Origin: Natronomonas salinimetallica
GTDB taxonomy: Archaea; Halobacteriota; Halobacteria; Halobacteriales; Haloarculaceae
Direction of reading: 5' to 3'
Assembly (NCBI RefSeq): GCF_013839515.1
Contig: NZ_JACDNQ010000010.1
Coordinates: forward strand, 1 to 64,000
DNA length: 64,000 nt
Shown piece by piece: positions 8,038 through 17,300 of this stretch; within the stretch, counting starts at the first letter, position 1, and each line of letters begins with the position of its first letter. The notes beneath the pieces were generated by a model that was given only the letters and a program-made list of their open reading frames with translations, was not told the origin of the DNA and ran no database searches. The position numbers and the translations under genes were made by a program.

Positions 8038-8256
8038 TCATCTTTTTCGGTACCGTTCTTGTCTTTTTCTTTCGAGGAGATGGTGGGTTCCCCAAATCAT
8101 CCATATAAATACAATCGAGGAAACGAGAAGTATTTCGAATCGAACTAGCGGAGTATTGTACACTTGAGAGATCACTACAGCTACACTCATCCACCCGAGC
8201 ACAACTAACAGCAGTTGGTTCGATGAGCTTGGTCGGAGTTTCTCCTTCAAATTCAT
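8038..8256 (-). CDS. Small two-helix membrane protein
   Basis: 72 residues with two hydrophobic segments (about 14-32 and 41-58) and a basic C-terminus (RKRQERYRKR), giving a likely hairpin topology with both ends in the cytoplasm. Its ATG overlaps the stop of the permease gene (TAATG), so it is translationally coupled to it and may be an accessory subunit of the transporter. No family recognised. Confidence 0.65.
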   Translation of the reverse strand: MNLKEKLRPSSSNQLLLVVLGWMSVAVVISQVYNTPLVRFEILLVSSIVFIWMIWGTHHLLERKRQERYRKR

Positions 8257-10520
8257 TAGTCTTCTAATATATCTCGGAGGTTCTCTCGGAGTGCTTCTCG
8301 TAATGTTCGCGGAGATCGATCCGCATCACGGGCGATCACCACCGTCCCGTCGCTTTCTTCGACAATCGTCTGTGGAATCGACCCATACAACGTTCGAGCC
8401 ACGAAACTTTCCCCGGTCGCTCCCACGCTCACGGTATCGTATTCGCGGACAGTGTTGAGGAGTGTTTCACGAACCGCCTCACTCACGATGACTTGCGACT
8501 CGTATTCGTCCTCGTCGAGTGCTGCTTTCGTGGCGACTCTCGAAATCGCTTCCTCACCTTCAGTTGTCGGACTTCCCTGCTCCTCAGGCTCTTCTTTTGC
8601 AGAGGCATTTTCCTCAGCCGGCGGTTGGACATTCAGCAACGTCAGTGACGCTTCGTTGAACGTGCGCGCGAGTTCTCCGGCACGCCGCGCAGCAATAGGG
8701 GCATTCGGTCCACCTCCGGCGAGTGCAACGATTCTACCTGGAGACCGACGCGGATTCGTCACTAACGTCACTTCACACGGGGCTCGCTCGATCACGGGAT
8801 CAAGCGTCGTCCCGAAGATGGCATCACGCCGACGAGACAAGCCTCCCCATCCCATCAGAACATGATCGGCATCCTCCTCCTCAATAACCGCGAGGAGCGC
8901 TCTACCGGCATCCCTACCGACTATCGCTCGCGTTCGGAGCGGAATATCCAACGTCTCAGCCGTCTCACGTGCACTCTCGAGCAGTTCCTGTTGACGTTCG
9001 ACACGTTCCTCTTCGAGTTCGATCTGTTCTGGGGACATCTGTGGCGGCACTTCGATCACGTTGACCGCAACGAGTTCCGTCTTCCCGTTATCGTGCCCGT
9101 AGGCGCTCGCTGCGGCATACCTGATCAATGTCTCCTCAGTCGCGGGGTTCGCCACCGGAACCACAACACGGTACACAGTCGCTTCGTCCTCAGTTTCAGA
9201 CTCAGGCGCGACCGCCTCACCGACAAGGCTCGTTGAAATCGCCCGGTCACGCGCATAGGCGAGATACCATACGACACCGATGCCAACGATCCCGAGACCG
9301 ATGAGCTGAACGATCGTCCGCATCTGAACCATCACGCCGATACAGGCCAGGCCACCGATGATCGGGACTGCTGGATAGAGACGGCCGGGAATACGGAAAT
9401 CCGGGTCGTAGTCTTCCGGGTCAGCGCGGCGGAGAACGATAACGGCAACGTGAACGAGTGCGTACGTGATGAGGAACGAAAAGGCTGCCACGTCTGCGAG
9501 CGTATCGATCGGGAGGGGCCCGGCGATTAACAGCAGAATCACCGCTCCTGTCGCCAGAATTGCCCGATAAGGTGTTCGAAAATTTGAGTGGATCTGATTC
9601 AGCCATTCAGATAGGAGTTTGTCTCGCCCCATTGCGAAGTTCACTCGTGCTGCGGATAGGATAGAGGCGTTCGCGGAGGAAACTGTCGCCAGCACTGCCC
9701 CGATAATCATCGCAAGCGAACCAACTGCACCGAGGTATTCGCCTGCAACGTCCGCAACCGGGATATTCGATGCTTCCAACACGTCCACGGGAAGAACGCC
9801 GGTCGAAACCAACATCACGAGCACGTAGAGGATGGTTGGCGTTACGACCGCCGCAATCATCGACAGTGGGAGGTTCCGTCCCGGATTTTTGATCTCTTCT
9901 GCGGACGTTGCGATCACCTCGAATCCGATGAACGTGACAAACACCGTCCCAGCAGTGAGCCCGACAGCACTCCACCCTTCAGGGGCGAACGGATCGAGCA
10001 AGGTTGGATCGATAGCCGCTAAGCCGAACGCTATGAATCCGATGATGAGAACGACGAGTAGAATGACGATGACGTTCTGTAATGATCCAGTTTCTTTGAC
10101 CCCACGGTAATTCACGAGTGTGAGGAGCGCACCCATTGCGAGAGCGGAAGCGATGATCGGGAATATTGGATGTAACCCGGCCAAATACTGGCCGAAGCCG
10201 AGCATATAGAAGGCAGTCGCAAACATCAAACCGGCCCACATCCCCCACCCGACGATACTACCGAAGAGGCCGCCAAGTGCCCGATTGACGTAGTAATAGC
10301 TCCCACCGGCTTTCGGCATCCCCGTAGCGAGTTCGGACAGCGAAAGAGCTGCCAGCAAGGCGACCGCACCGCCAATGAGAAACGACACCATGCTCGCTGG
10401 GCCAGCCCTACCCGCGACAATACCCGGCAGAACGAAGATACCGGCTCCGATCATCGTCCCGAGTCCTAACGTGTACGCTTCGAGAAAGCCGAGATCTCGA
10501 GCAAGCTCTTGCTCAGCCAT
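8256..10520 (-). CDS. APC-family amino acid permease with C-terminal Usp domains
   Basis: 754 residues. Residues 1-430 form a 12-helix APC transporter: FLEAYTLGLGTMIGAGIFVLPG is TM1 with the conserved unwound Gly segment, and FVTFIGFEVIATSAEEIKNP is the TM6 region. Residues about 455-740 are two universal-stress-protein domains, each with a nucleotide-binding-like tail (HVLMGWGG and SVGATGESF). The permease-Usp fusion is a known haloarchaeal arrangement for cation/amino-acid exchange, with the Usp part probably sensing adenine nucleotides. A GGAGG ribosome-binding site precedes ATG 10520. It is divergent from an Lrp-RCK regulator, which probably controls it. The substrate is not determinable from sequence. 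Confidence 0.88.
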   Translation of the reverse strand: MAEQELARDLGFLEAYTLGLGTMIGAGIFVLPGIVAGRAGPASMVSFLIGGAVALLAALSLSELATGMPKAGGSYYYVNRALGGLFGSIVGWGMWAGLMFATAFYMLGFGQYLAGLHPIFPIIASALAMGALLTLVNYRGVKETGSLQNVIVILLVVLIIGFIAFGLAAIDPTLLDPFAPEGWSAVGLTAGTVFVTFIGFEVIATSAEEIKNPGRNLPLSMIAAVVTPTILYVLVMLVSTGVLPVDVLEASNIPVADVAGEYLGAVGSLAMIIGAVLATVSSANASILSAARVNFAMGRDKLLSEWLNQIHSNFRTPYRAILATGAVILLLIAGPLPIDTLADVAAFSFLITYALVHVAVIVLRRADPEDYDPDFRIPGRLYPAVPIIGGLACIGVMVQMRTIVQLIGLGIVGIGVVWYLAYARDRAISTSLVGEAVAPESETEDEATVYRVVVPVANPATEETLIRYAAASAYGHDNGKTELVAVNVIEVPPQMSPEQIELEEERVERQQELLESARETAETLDIPLRTRAIVGRDAGRALLAVIEEEDADHVLMGWGGLSRRRDAIFGTTLDPVIERAPCEVTLVTNPRRSPGRIVALAGGGPNAPIAARRAGELARTFNEASLTLLNVQPPAEENASAKEEPEEQGSPTTEGEEAISRVATKAALDEDEYESQVIVSEAVRETLLNTVREYDTVSVGATGESFVARTLYGSIPQTIVEESDGTVVIARDADRSPRTLREALRENLRDILED

Positions 10521-10731
10521 TGCATCTAACCTCCGCGTTTACCGTCGAAGTCAACGCATTATGGCGGCGCGGCACTCGTCTACTCATACTTTAGCCTCAC
10601 GAGCAAACTCATATAAACTCCGCGATTGAATTTTTGATTCCGTAATTGAAGCCTCAGCATATTTTTGATTGAATAATACAGGGGTATTATATTGTCGGAG
10701 ACAGTAGCGTCTGTCAGGAGGAGATAGTGCT
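10521..10731. promoter_or_regulatory. Divergent promoter region, permease and Lrp-RCK regulator
   Basis: AT-rich spacer between the two divergent starts. TTTTTGATT occurs twice, at 10631-10639 and 10662-10670, a 31-bp period (three helical turns), next to TATA-like sequences (ATAATACAGG and TATTATATTG) for the rightward gene. The spacing suits an Lrp-type octamer, but the sites are inferred. Confidence 0.4.
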
Positions 10732-11505
10732 GTGTCACACACAATAAGTAACTATCGGCTCGACGACATCGACCGTCGTATCATCCATGCCCTTATGGCG
10801 GATGCACGGAACACGTCGGCTCCGATGATAGCCGAGCAGGTGAACGTCTCTCCTGCAACGATTAGGAACCGAATCAAACAGCTCGAAGAACAGGGGATCG
10901 TTAGAGGTTACTACGCAAGTATCGACTTCGAACGCGCAGAGGACAAACTCACCTATCTGTACATTTGTACCGTACCTGCAACTGACGTCGAACATCTCGC
11001 ACAAGAAATACGCAATATTCGGGGCGTCGTGAACGTTCGAGAATTAGTGAGCGGAACCCACAATCTTCACATAATGGCTGTCGGGGAAACCACGACAGAG
11101 TTCAAGCGGATCATGCGCTCACTCACGGAACTGAACATCGAAGTAGTAGAGAAAAGCCTCGTCCAGAACGAGGTTTTTGAGCCATACGCACAATACGGTG
11201 CTGATGATGCTGCACCGGCATGGGAGCCGACGGACTTTCTCCGACTCGCGGGTGGGACTGACGTTGTTGAGGTGTCGGTGAGTGAAAATGCCCCGATAGT
11301 CGATCTTTCGCTGGCAGAGGCTGCAGAACGCGACGTCATCGATGAAGATGCACTCGTGGTTGCTATCGAGCGTGACGGGCGAGTATTGACTCCACGAGGA
11401 GAGACAGTCATCCAACAAAACGACGTAATCACACTCATCTCTCGAGGAGATGAACCAAGCGAGGCTATCGAGGCGTTCCATACGGCTAACCAATCCCGGG
11501 TGTGA
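10732..11505 (+). CDS. Lrp/AsnC regulator with C-terminal RCK_C (TrkA-C) domain
   Basis: 257 residues starting at GTG. The N-terminal HTH spans about 8-57 (LDDIDRRIIHALMADAR; VSPATIRNRIKQLEEQGIV). A RAM/AsnC ligand domain follows at about 70-140, and a TrkA-C/RCK_C domain at about 172-250 (VVEVSVSENAPIVDLSLAEA ... VIQQNDVITLISRGDE). RCK_C domains bind small ligands such as cyclic dinucleotides and are usual in ion transport control. Divergent placement beside the permease-Usp gene makes that gene the likely target. It heads a run with two zinc ribbons and a Usp gene. Confidence 0.85.
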   Translation: MSHTISNYRLDDIDRRIIHALMADARNTSAPMIAEQVNVSPATIRNRIKQLEEQGIVRGYYASIDFERAEDKLTYLYICTVPATDVEHLAQEIRNIRGVVNVRELVSGTHNLHIMAVGETTTEFKRIMRSLTELNIEVVEKSLVQNEVFEPYAQYGADDAAPAWEPTDFLRLAGGTDVVEVSVSENAPIVDLSLAEAAERDVIDEDALVVAIERDGRVLTPRGETVIQQNDVITLISRGDEPSEAIEAFHTANQSRV

Positions 11506-11511
11506 CAGCCA

Positions 11512-11673
11512 ATGGTCTCATGCCCTCACTGCGAGTATGAAGGGCAGGCCGCGAGTTTTAATTTTGAAACGATCCGTGCTGATCAGCGGTATAGCAAGTC
11601 TGATACCGAGATCATTGCCTGTCCAAAATGCGGAGCTGCTTTAAGATACTCGCACAGGGAGGGAGAGCTATAA
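11512..11673 (+). CDS. Very small zinc-ribbon protein
   Basis: 53 residues with two CxxC pairs, SCPHCEYEG at the N-terminus and ACPKCGAAL near the C-terminus, the layout of a single zinc ribbon. The stop overlaps the next ATG (TAATG at 11671-11675). It lies between the Lrp-RCK regulator and two further coupled small genes. It may act as a transcription or protein-interaction factor; function unknown. Confidence 0.65.
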   Translation: MVSCPHCEYEGQAASFNFETIRADQRYSKSDTEIIACPKCGAALRYSHREGEL

Positions 11674-11825
11674 TGTTTCGACGGATGCTTCGTCGGTTTC
11701 GATTTAGAACGAAAGCTATCCACGAATGTCGAAACTGCGGGACTACAGTCGAAGATTCAGAGGTGGACTGTCCGAACTGCGGGTGTGAAGAGATCGCTAC
11801 GTATTGCTTAGAGGAGGAAATATAA
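11673..11825 (+). CDS. Second small zinc-ribbon protein
   Basis: 50 residues. The basic N-terminus (MFRRMLRRFRFRTKA) is followed by ECRNCGTTV and DCPNCGCEE, a zinc ribbon of the rubrerythrin/TFIIS-like kind. The ATG at 11673 overlaps the preceding stop and its own stop overlaps the next ATG at 11825, so three genes are chained by one-base overlaps. The basic leader suggests nucleic-acid or membrane contact. Role unknown. Confidence 0.68.
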   Translation: MFRRMLRRFRFRTKAIHECRNCGTTVEDSEVDCPNCGCEEIATYCLEEEI

Positions 11826-12271
11826 TGACACAACTTACAACACGGATGCTTCTCCCCGTTGTGCATGAGGAGGACACCAAACGGACGTGTAAAGCTCTTT
11901 TTGAACATCGCCCGGGCGAACCGGATTCGTCGAAGATAATTGTTGTTCACGCGATTGAGAAAGCAGGAGGCGCGCCGGACAAGGCACCGCTACCAGCGCG
12001 GGAGGAACAAGCCGAGCGGGTTTTTGCGCTTGCTGAACAGATACTTGGAGGCCGTGGCTACGAGGTTGAGACGCGGCTCATATACGCGACAGATGTCGTT
12101 GACGCTCTTTTTGATGTTGCACGCGAGGTAGAGGCCACTTCAATTGTATTTCTGCCCCGAGAAGGGGGTCGTTTGAGTCGGCTTTTGACGGGAAACCTTT
12201 CTACACGACTGGTCTTAGATTCTCCAATTCCCGTGATCACGCTGCCGCAAGTATCTGATGACGAAGAGTAG
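11825..12271 (+). CDS. UspA-type universal stress protein
   Basis: 148 residues. RMLLPVVHEEDTKRTCKALF opens the alpha/beta Usp fold, SKIIVVHAIEKAG is the second strand, and ATSIVFLPREGGRLSRLLTGN is the C-terminal nucleotide-site region. The usual G-2x-G-9x-G(S/T) motif is loosely kept, so ATP binding is uncertain. It is the last gene in the Lrp-RCK run and probably works with the Usp-tailed permease encoded on the other strand. It converges on the primase gene 63 bases away. Confidence 0.75.
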   Translation: MTQLTTRMLLPVVHEEDTKRTCKALFEHRPGEPDSSKIIVVHAIEKAGGAPDKAPLPAREEQAERVFALAEQILGGRGYEVETRLIYATDVVDALFDVAREVEATSIVFLPREGGRLSRLLTGNLSTRLVLDSPIPVITLPQVSDDEE

Positions 12272-12334
12272 ATGATAGAGTCAGATATTCTATAGAGGTT
12301 ACAGCCGAGTGCTTTGTCACGTGCGTGGAATACT

Positions 12335-14356
12335 TTACTGATCGAACAAAAGGAGCTGTTTCGCTCTGTCCAGTGCGGATCGGCTATTAGAGGTAGTCTC
12401 TGTCCCTTGGTCTGCATCTTGCTCGACTTCGCGCTCTTCGATAGCAGCTTCCAGTCGGTCACGTTCCGAGCGAACTGTTGTGAGTTCCGATTGTAGGCTC
12501 TGGATTTCAGCCTCAAGTTCCTCGACACGATCAATTTTTCCAGCCAACTCTGACTCCAGATGGTCGACCTTCGTTGACAGGAGTCGATTTTTTTCGTGGA
12601 GATGAACCCGATTAAGGTTAGAGGCCGTTTCATCAGTCTCGATCGAACCTCCTTCAGTCCCCTGTTCCTCATCTCTAGTCCCCTCATCCGGTATGATCGG
12701 CTCGCGTCTGTGCTTCAGACCGGCCTCCTCGATGGCAGCAAGTGTCTCGTTGTAGGTTTCGTAGTCGGGGAATCCCTCATAGGTTCCATCCTCACCCTCT
12801 CGATCGACGAACGCGTCCTCGGGACAGACTTCGAGAGCGATAGCCGCTTTTCGAACGGCCCAGAACGGCATCTGGTCGTAAGTACCGCCGTCGACACGGT
12901 CTGCGCCAGCCTCTGGAACCCATACGGGAATGTCGTAGCCAGCGCTACGCAGTTCGTCGACAGCAGCCCAGTAGTCCTCTCCATCGAGGTCTGCATCGGC
13001 GTCAGAGAGAATCCCAGTCGCGAGCGCCATCAGCTTCGCCGGCCCGCCGCCGGCGTTCACCTTCGAATCCCCGAAGGTGTTGGCCTGCTCGTCGACGAAA
13101 CAGGACTGGCCGCTTTCACTGTGTCGCCAGCACGGGTCAAACTGTGGTCGTGGCTGGTTCGGATCCGTATCGTAGTCATCGCTCGCGTAGTGGCGAGCGA
13201 TCTCGGTGATGTCGACGTTTTCGACGGCCTCGTAGACATCTTCTTTAAACGGGGTAATGGGCCGTCCTTCGAGGGTACCATCGAGTTCCTTCAGTCGCTC
13301 CTCGCGTCGCTGGAGCGCTGCCTCACGCTGTCGTTGTCGTTCCTGTTCCCGCTCGCGCTCCGCCTCGACCAACGCTGCTAGCGTGGCCTGCCACCCGTCG
13401 TGATCCTCGTAGAGGTCCGGCCAGAGCGTCGCGACCAGCGATTCGACGCAGTCCGTATGCTCGACCCGCGTGAGGTCGTCGGCCCAAGTGACTGCCTGCT
13501 CGATGAGAGTGTCGTCGACGGCCTCGAACGGACAGAGCTCGTACCGGACGTCGTCGGTCGCGATGGGGGTAACGACGGCGTCGTGATTTGCGTGAATCGA
13601 GAGTGGGGGCTTGTACTGACGGTTCTTGTTGTTCACCCAGTCGGGCTGGATGACATCCTTGGCACCGTCGACGCGTTCGTTCACTCGGGCCTCTGCTTCC
13701 TGGAGCCACGCGTTCGAGCGATCAAGGAACTCATCGAATACCCGTTCGAGTGCGTCCGGATCATCGCTGAAGTGATCTGCAATCGGAAGCGTGGCCTCCG
13801 GAGCACCGAACACGTACGCACCTCCCACCGAATCTAGCGCGTACACCGCGTCCCGAGTCCCGTAGAGTGTCGCGTACTCGTCGATGTAGGCGTCGAGGGT
13901 CTCCTCGACGAGTTGCTTGGTTTCGGCATCGAGGTCGCCGCGGTGTGGTTTGATGCTGTCGGCAAGGTCGATATCGCCCCACGCTGGAACTGCCCGGAGG
14001 TCGGTGTAACCAGGCGTCGGGGGCTCGTCCTGCCAGACCGTCATGCCTTCCGACTCGTCGTATCGACACGGTTCCCACCGCTGGAAGGCAGTTGACGTCT
14101 TGTAGGTGGTAACGGCATAGAGCGTTCGCTCGAGACGGCCGTGGATCTCGTCGTAGTCCCGATCGAGGCGGGCGACCCGACCACGCCGCGGATATCCCGC
14201 CTTGATCGCCTCGACGTCGTCGTGGTCACGCTTGATGTACCACCCGACGAAGTCGTTCAGGCCGATCGTGGGATAGTCGTCGACGGTCGCCAGCGCCTCG
14301 TAGACGGGTTTCGCACGGCGGTAGTGATCGTGGATGGCGGAGTTACTGAGCGTCAT
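12335..14356 (-). CDS. Primase-like replication protein of the mobile element
   Basis: 673 residues. WGDIDLAD has the D128-x-D130 metal motif of archaeo-eukaryotic primases, and the segment YALDSVGGAYVFGAPEA could hold the next active-site strand. A Lys/Arg/Glu-rich helix follows at about 335-365. The middle shares a CWRHSES / GGGPAKLMALATG pattern with haloarchaeal element-encoded primases, and the C-terminal 100 residues are coiled coil. It is the last gene of the conjugation operon and probably primes the transferred strand or element replication. The primase call rests mainly on the DxD context. Confidence 0.62.
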   Translation of the reverse strand: MTLSNSAIHDHYRRAKPVYEALATVDDYPTIGLNDFVGWYIKRDHDDVEAIKAGYPRRGRVARLDRDYDEIHGRLERTLYAVTTYKTSTAFQRWEPCRYDESEGMTVWQDEPPTPGYTDLRAVPAWGDIDLADSIKPHRGDLDAETKQLVEETLDAYIDEYATLYGTRDAVYALDSVGGAYVFGAPEATLPIADHFSDDPDALERVFDEFLDRSNAWLQEAEARVNERVDGAKDVIQPDWVNNKNRQYKPPLSIHANHDAVVTPIATDDVRYELCPFEAVDDTLIEQAVTWADDLTRVEHTDCVESLVATLWPDLYEDHDGWQATLAALVEAEREREQERQRQREAALQRREERLKELDGTLEGRPITPFKEDVYEAVENVDITEIARHYASDDYDTDPNQPRPQFDPCWRHSESGQSCFVDEQANTFGDSKVNAGGGPAKLMALATGILSDADADLDGEDYWAAVDELRSAGYDIPVWVPEAGADRVDGGTYDQMPFWAVRKAAIALEVCPEDAFVDREGEDGTYEGFPDYETYNETLAAIEEAGLKHRREPIIPDEGTRDEEQGTEGGSIETDETASNLNRVHLHEKNRLLSTKVDHLESELAGKIDRVEELEAEIQSLQSELTTVRSERDRLEAAIEEREVEQDADQGTETTSNSRSALDRAKQLLLFDQ

Positions 14357-14395
14357 CTGACGTCCACCTCCATCTCCTCTGTAGGAGTCAAACGA

Positions 14396-17300
14396 CTACG
14401 CCTCTCCATCGTTTGATCCCTCCGTGTAGGTGTCTCGAAGCTCGATCCCGACGTAACAGCGCTGGGTCTTCCCGTCCAACCACTTCTTGTCGCGCTCGAA
14501 ACCAACGTGCTCGCGAAGTGCCTGCGTGAACCGGGATTTCGGCTTCACGTCGTACTCTCCGGCTGACGCAAACTGTTCATAGGCATCGTAGACGTCGCCG
14601 ACCGGGACGATCCCGTCGTCACACTCGACAAGAGCATCGTGAACGAATGTACTGAGACCGAACGGATCGTCCTCTCCGTCTTCCCCTGCCGAGGGTTCTC
14701 CGTTGGCTGATTGATCGGGTTCCACTCCCGCGGGGTAGAGCTCGCCGTTCTGAACCCCCTCCACGAGTTCGGTACAGCTCTCGGTCGTCTCATTCGTCGG
14801 CTCATAGAGCTGAAGGCTGGGATCCTGACCGTCCTCGGTGACGATTCCAATTGCGTACGAGCTGTCCGTGTAGTCCGGAACAGGTAGGTCCGTCGTTGGA
14901 ACGAAAGGTCGCTTGATAGGCACCCACTCGGCCTCAAACGCGTCCTTTGAATCGTAGGTGGCGGGCAGTTCACCAGGCTGGAATACCGTGTACGCCCCTG
15001 CCGACTCGTCGTAACTGTAGGTTGCTGGGAACTGATCTTTGGAGATGGTCTCGAAGTCTGTGACCCGGACGTGGGTCTCTCCAGTGCTATCTTCGAGGGT
15101 GAATTCATCCGACTGTTTAACCCAGCGGGTCTGTCGGCTGTTGTCTGTGGCTCGACGTGCGGCAGTCACACCATCTGACGCGCTGGCACCACCGTTGAAG
15201 GTGATGTGCTCCGTCGTTGTGTACAGCCGCGTCTTACCAGACTTGAGTCGATTGACGGGCTCCTCGAGGATGTTGGAAACCCGTCGGGCGAGGTCACGCC
15301 CGTCTACATCGTCATCCCGTCCGTCCACGACGAAGAGCGGGATCTTCTCTGCGGCCTGTGCTTTCCGAAGATTGGCCAGTACCTTCGCCGGACGCGTGTG
15401 TGTCGTCGTTTCGATTTCGATCGTGAAGCTGGGATCGACGTCGGGATGGGTTGCCAAGCCATCCGGACGGTCTCTCCCGTCCTGATCCAAGACCTGCACC
15501 GAAAAGCCGAGCTCGCCCAGCAACTCCTCGACGGCAAACAACAGCCGATCGTGGCTCTCGCCACCACCAGTTGGCGAGTCGGTATCGGGTGTCGCGGCCT
15601 CTTCGCCCGTTGGGGTCAGTTGACAGACGACTTCGGTAGTTTCGGCGTCCAGATCTACCTCGATCAACGGTGAGCGCTCCCTGATGTCTGGGAAGGCTTC
15701 GACAGTGCGATCCTCGAGCGTTTCCTCATCGAGTCGAGCTAGCAGTTCGTCATCGACTGCTGAGACGGTCACCCAACCGTTCTCGTCGCGAACGCCGGCA
15801 TTAATCTGGACCGTCCGGATCGCTTGTGCCATGGCGACATCGAGTGGTTGGTCGTCGTCGGCCTCGGTCGCCACGGCCGGGGTGTGTTCCGGCGTCGACG
15901 TCGTCGAGTCCGATGCTACTCCGTAGCTGTCCCGTGTTCGTTCGTGAATCGCGTCGAGGGTCGTCTGGAAGTCCGTTTCCTCCCGTTCCGAGAGTGAATA
16001 CTCGCTTTCCAGATGCCCCGGTGGAATCGGGAGTGGAGCGAGACTGAACGGTTCCGGACCGGTTTCACCGAACGTCGGGCTCGGGAGCCGGGTGATCCAT
16101 TCACCGCGGGGAAGAGACCGAATGCGGTTCGCGAACGCTTCCGGATCCATATCCTCGTGGGCCATCACGCGAGCGATCTCCTGGTCGACGTGAATCTTTC
16201 CGACGATTGGACTGCCGACGTCATTCAACACGTTGAGGTAGACCTTCCGGTTACCTTCCGTTTCGAGCTGTTCTGGGAACTGTAGCGAGAGGCCGACCGA
16301 GAGTTGAAAGCTTCTGCCCTTCTCCAGCAGTGTATTCATTATGTCTGAGACGACGACACTGGAGGCCTCGTCGACGAGTAGATTCACAACGTAGTCATCG
16401 GGCTTCTGCTCGATGTCCTGTTTGCGCTGTTTGAGTGCGTCGTAGAGCATCGTCATGATCAGCCCGGTCATCACCTTTGCAGCGTCGTCGCGCAGATCGC
16501 CGAGTTCGAAGAGGATAACCATCCGGTCATCAAGCAATTCTCGGAAGTCGAACTGCGGATCCGTGTTATTGAAAATATGGCGTAAGTGCTCGTCCTGAGA
16601 GATGTAGTCGAAGCGGTTGCTCACACCACCCATTATCGTTGCGAACGTATTGGGATCGAGCTGGAGCTGTCGGTGAATTTTCTGGGCGACCTGCGGGTTC
16701 CTGGACCGGGGAGCAGCTCCTTCATCGACCTCTGGTGGACCTGCCTGCCAGAGTTGATCGAGGATGTGTTCGAGCTGATTGTGGCTGAAGTAGTTGACGC
16801 TCTCACGATAGAGGCCATTTTCGAGGCCGTATTCCTCGTCGTAGAGGATTTTGATGATGTACTTGATCAAGTTCGGCGCGACGACCGCCTGCTCGTAGCG
16901 CTCTTCGCCCATGACCATCTTGATGATGGTCTCATAGTGGTCGGCTTTGTCCTGTACTGCGTCGACACGATTGACGCCACTCCTCAGAGAGGGTTCGATG
17001 TTGAAAAACGCGAAGCCGGGGAGGATTTCGGGGATCGGAAAATGCAGGACGTTCTCCTCGAGGTCAGTCGTCCCAAACCGGCGAGCGTGGGCCCGCATAT
17101 AGTTCTGACACATCCCATCGCCCTTCGGATCGATAATGATGATTGGGCCATCGGTGGAGTCGTACAGGGACAGGGCATCGTTGATGCTGGCTTTCGATTT
17201 CCCGGCACCAGTCGTTCCGAACCGTGCAAAATGTGTGGTCAGCAGCGACGGCGGGACGCAGGTCGGCTCATCTTCGGGTTCACCGGTTTCATCGAGCGCA

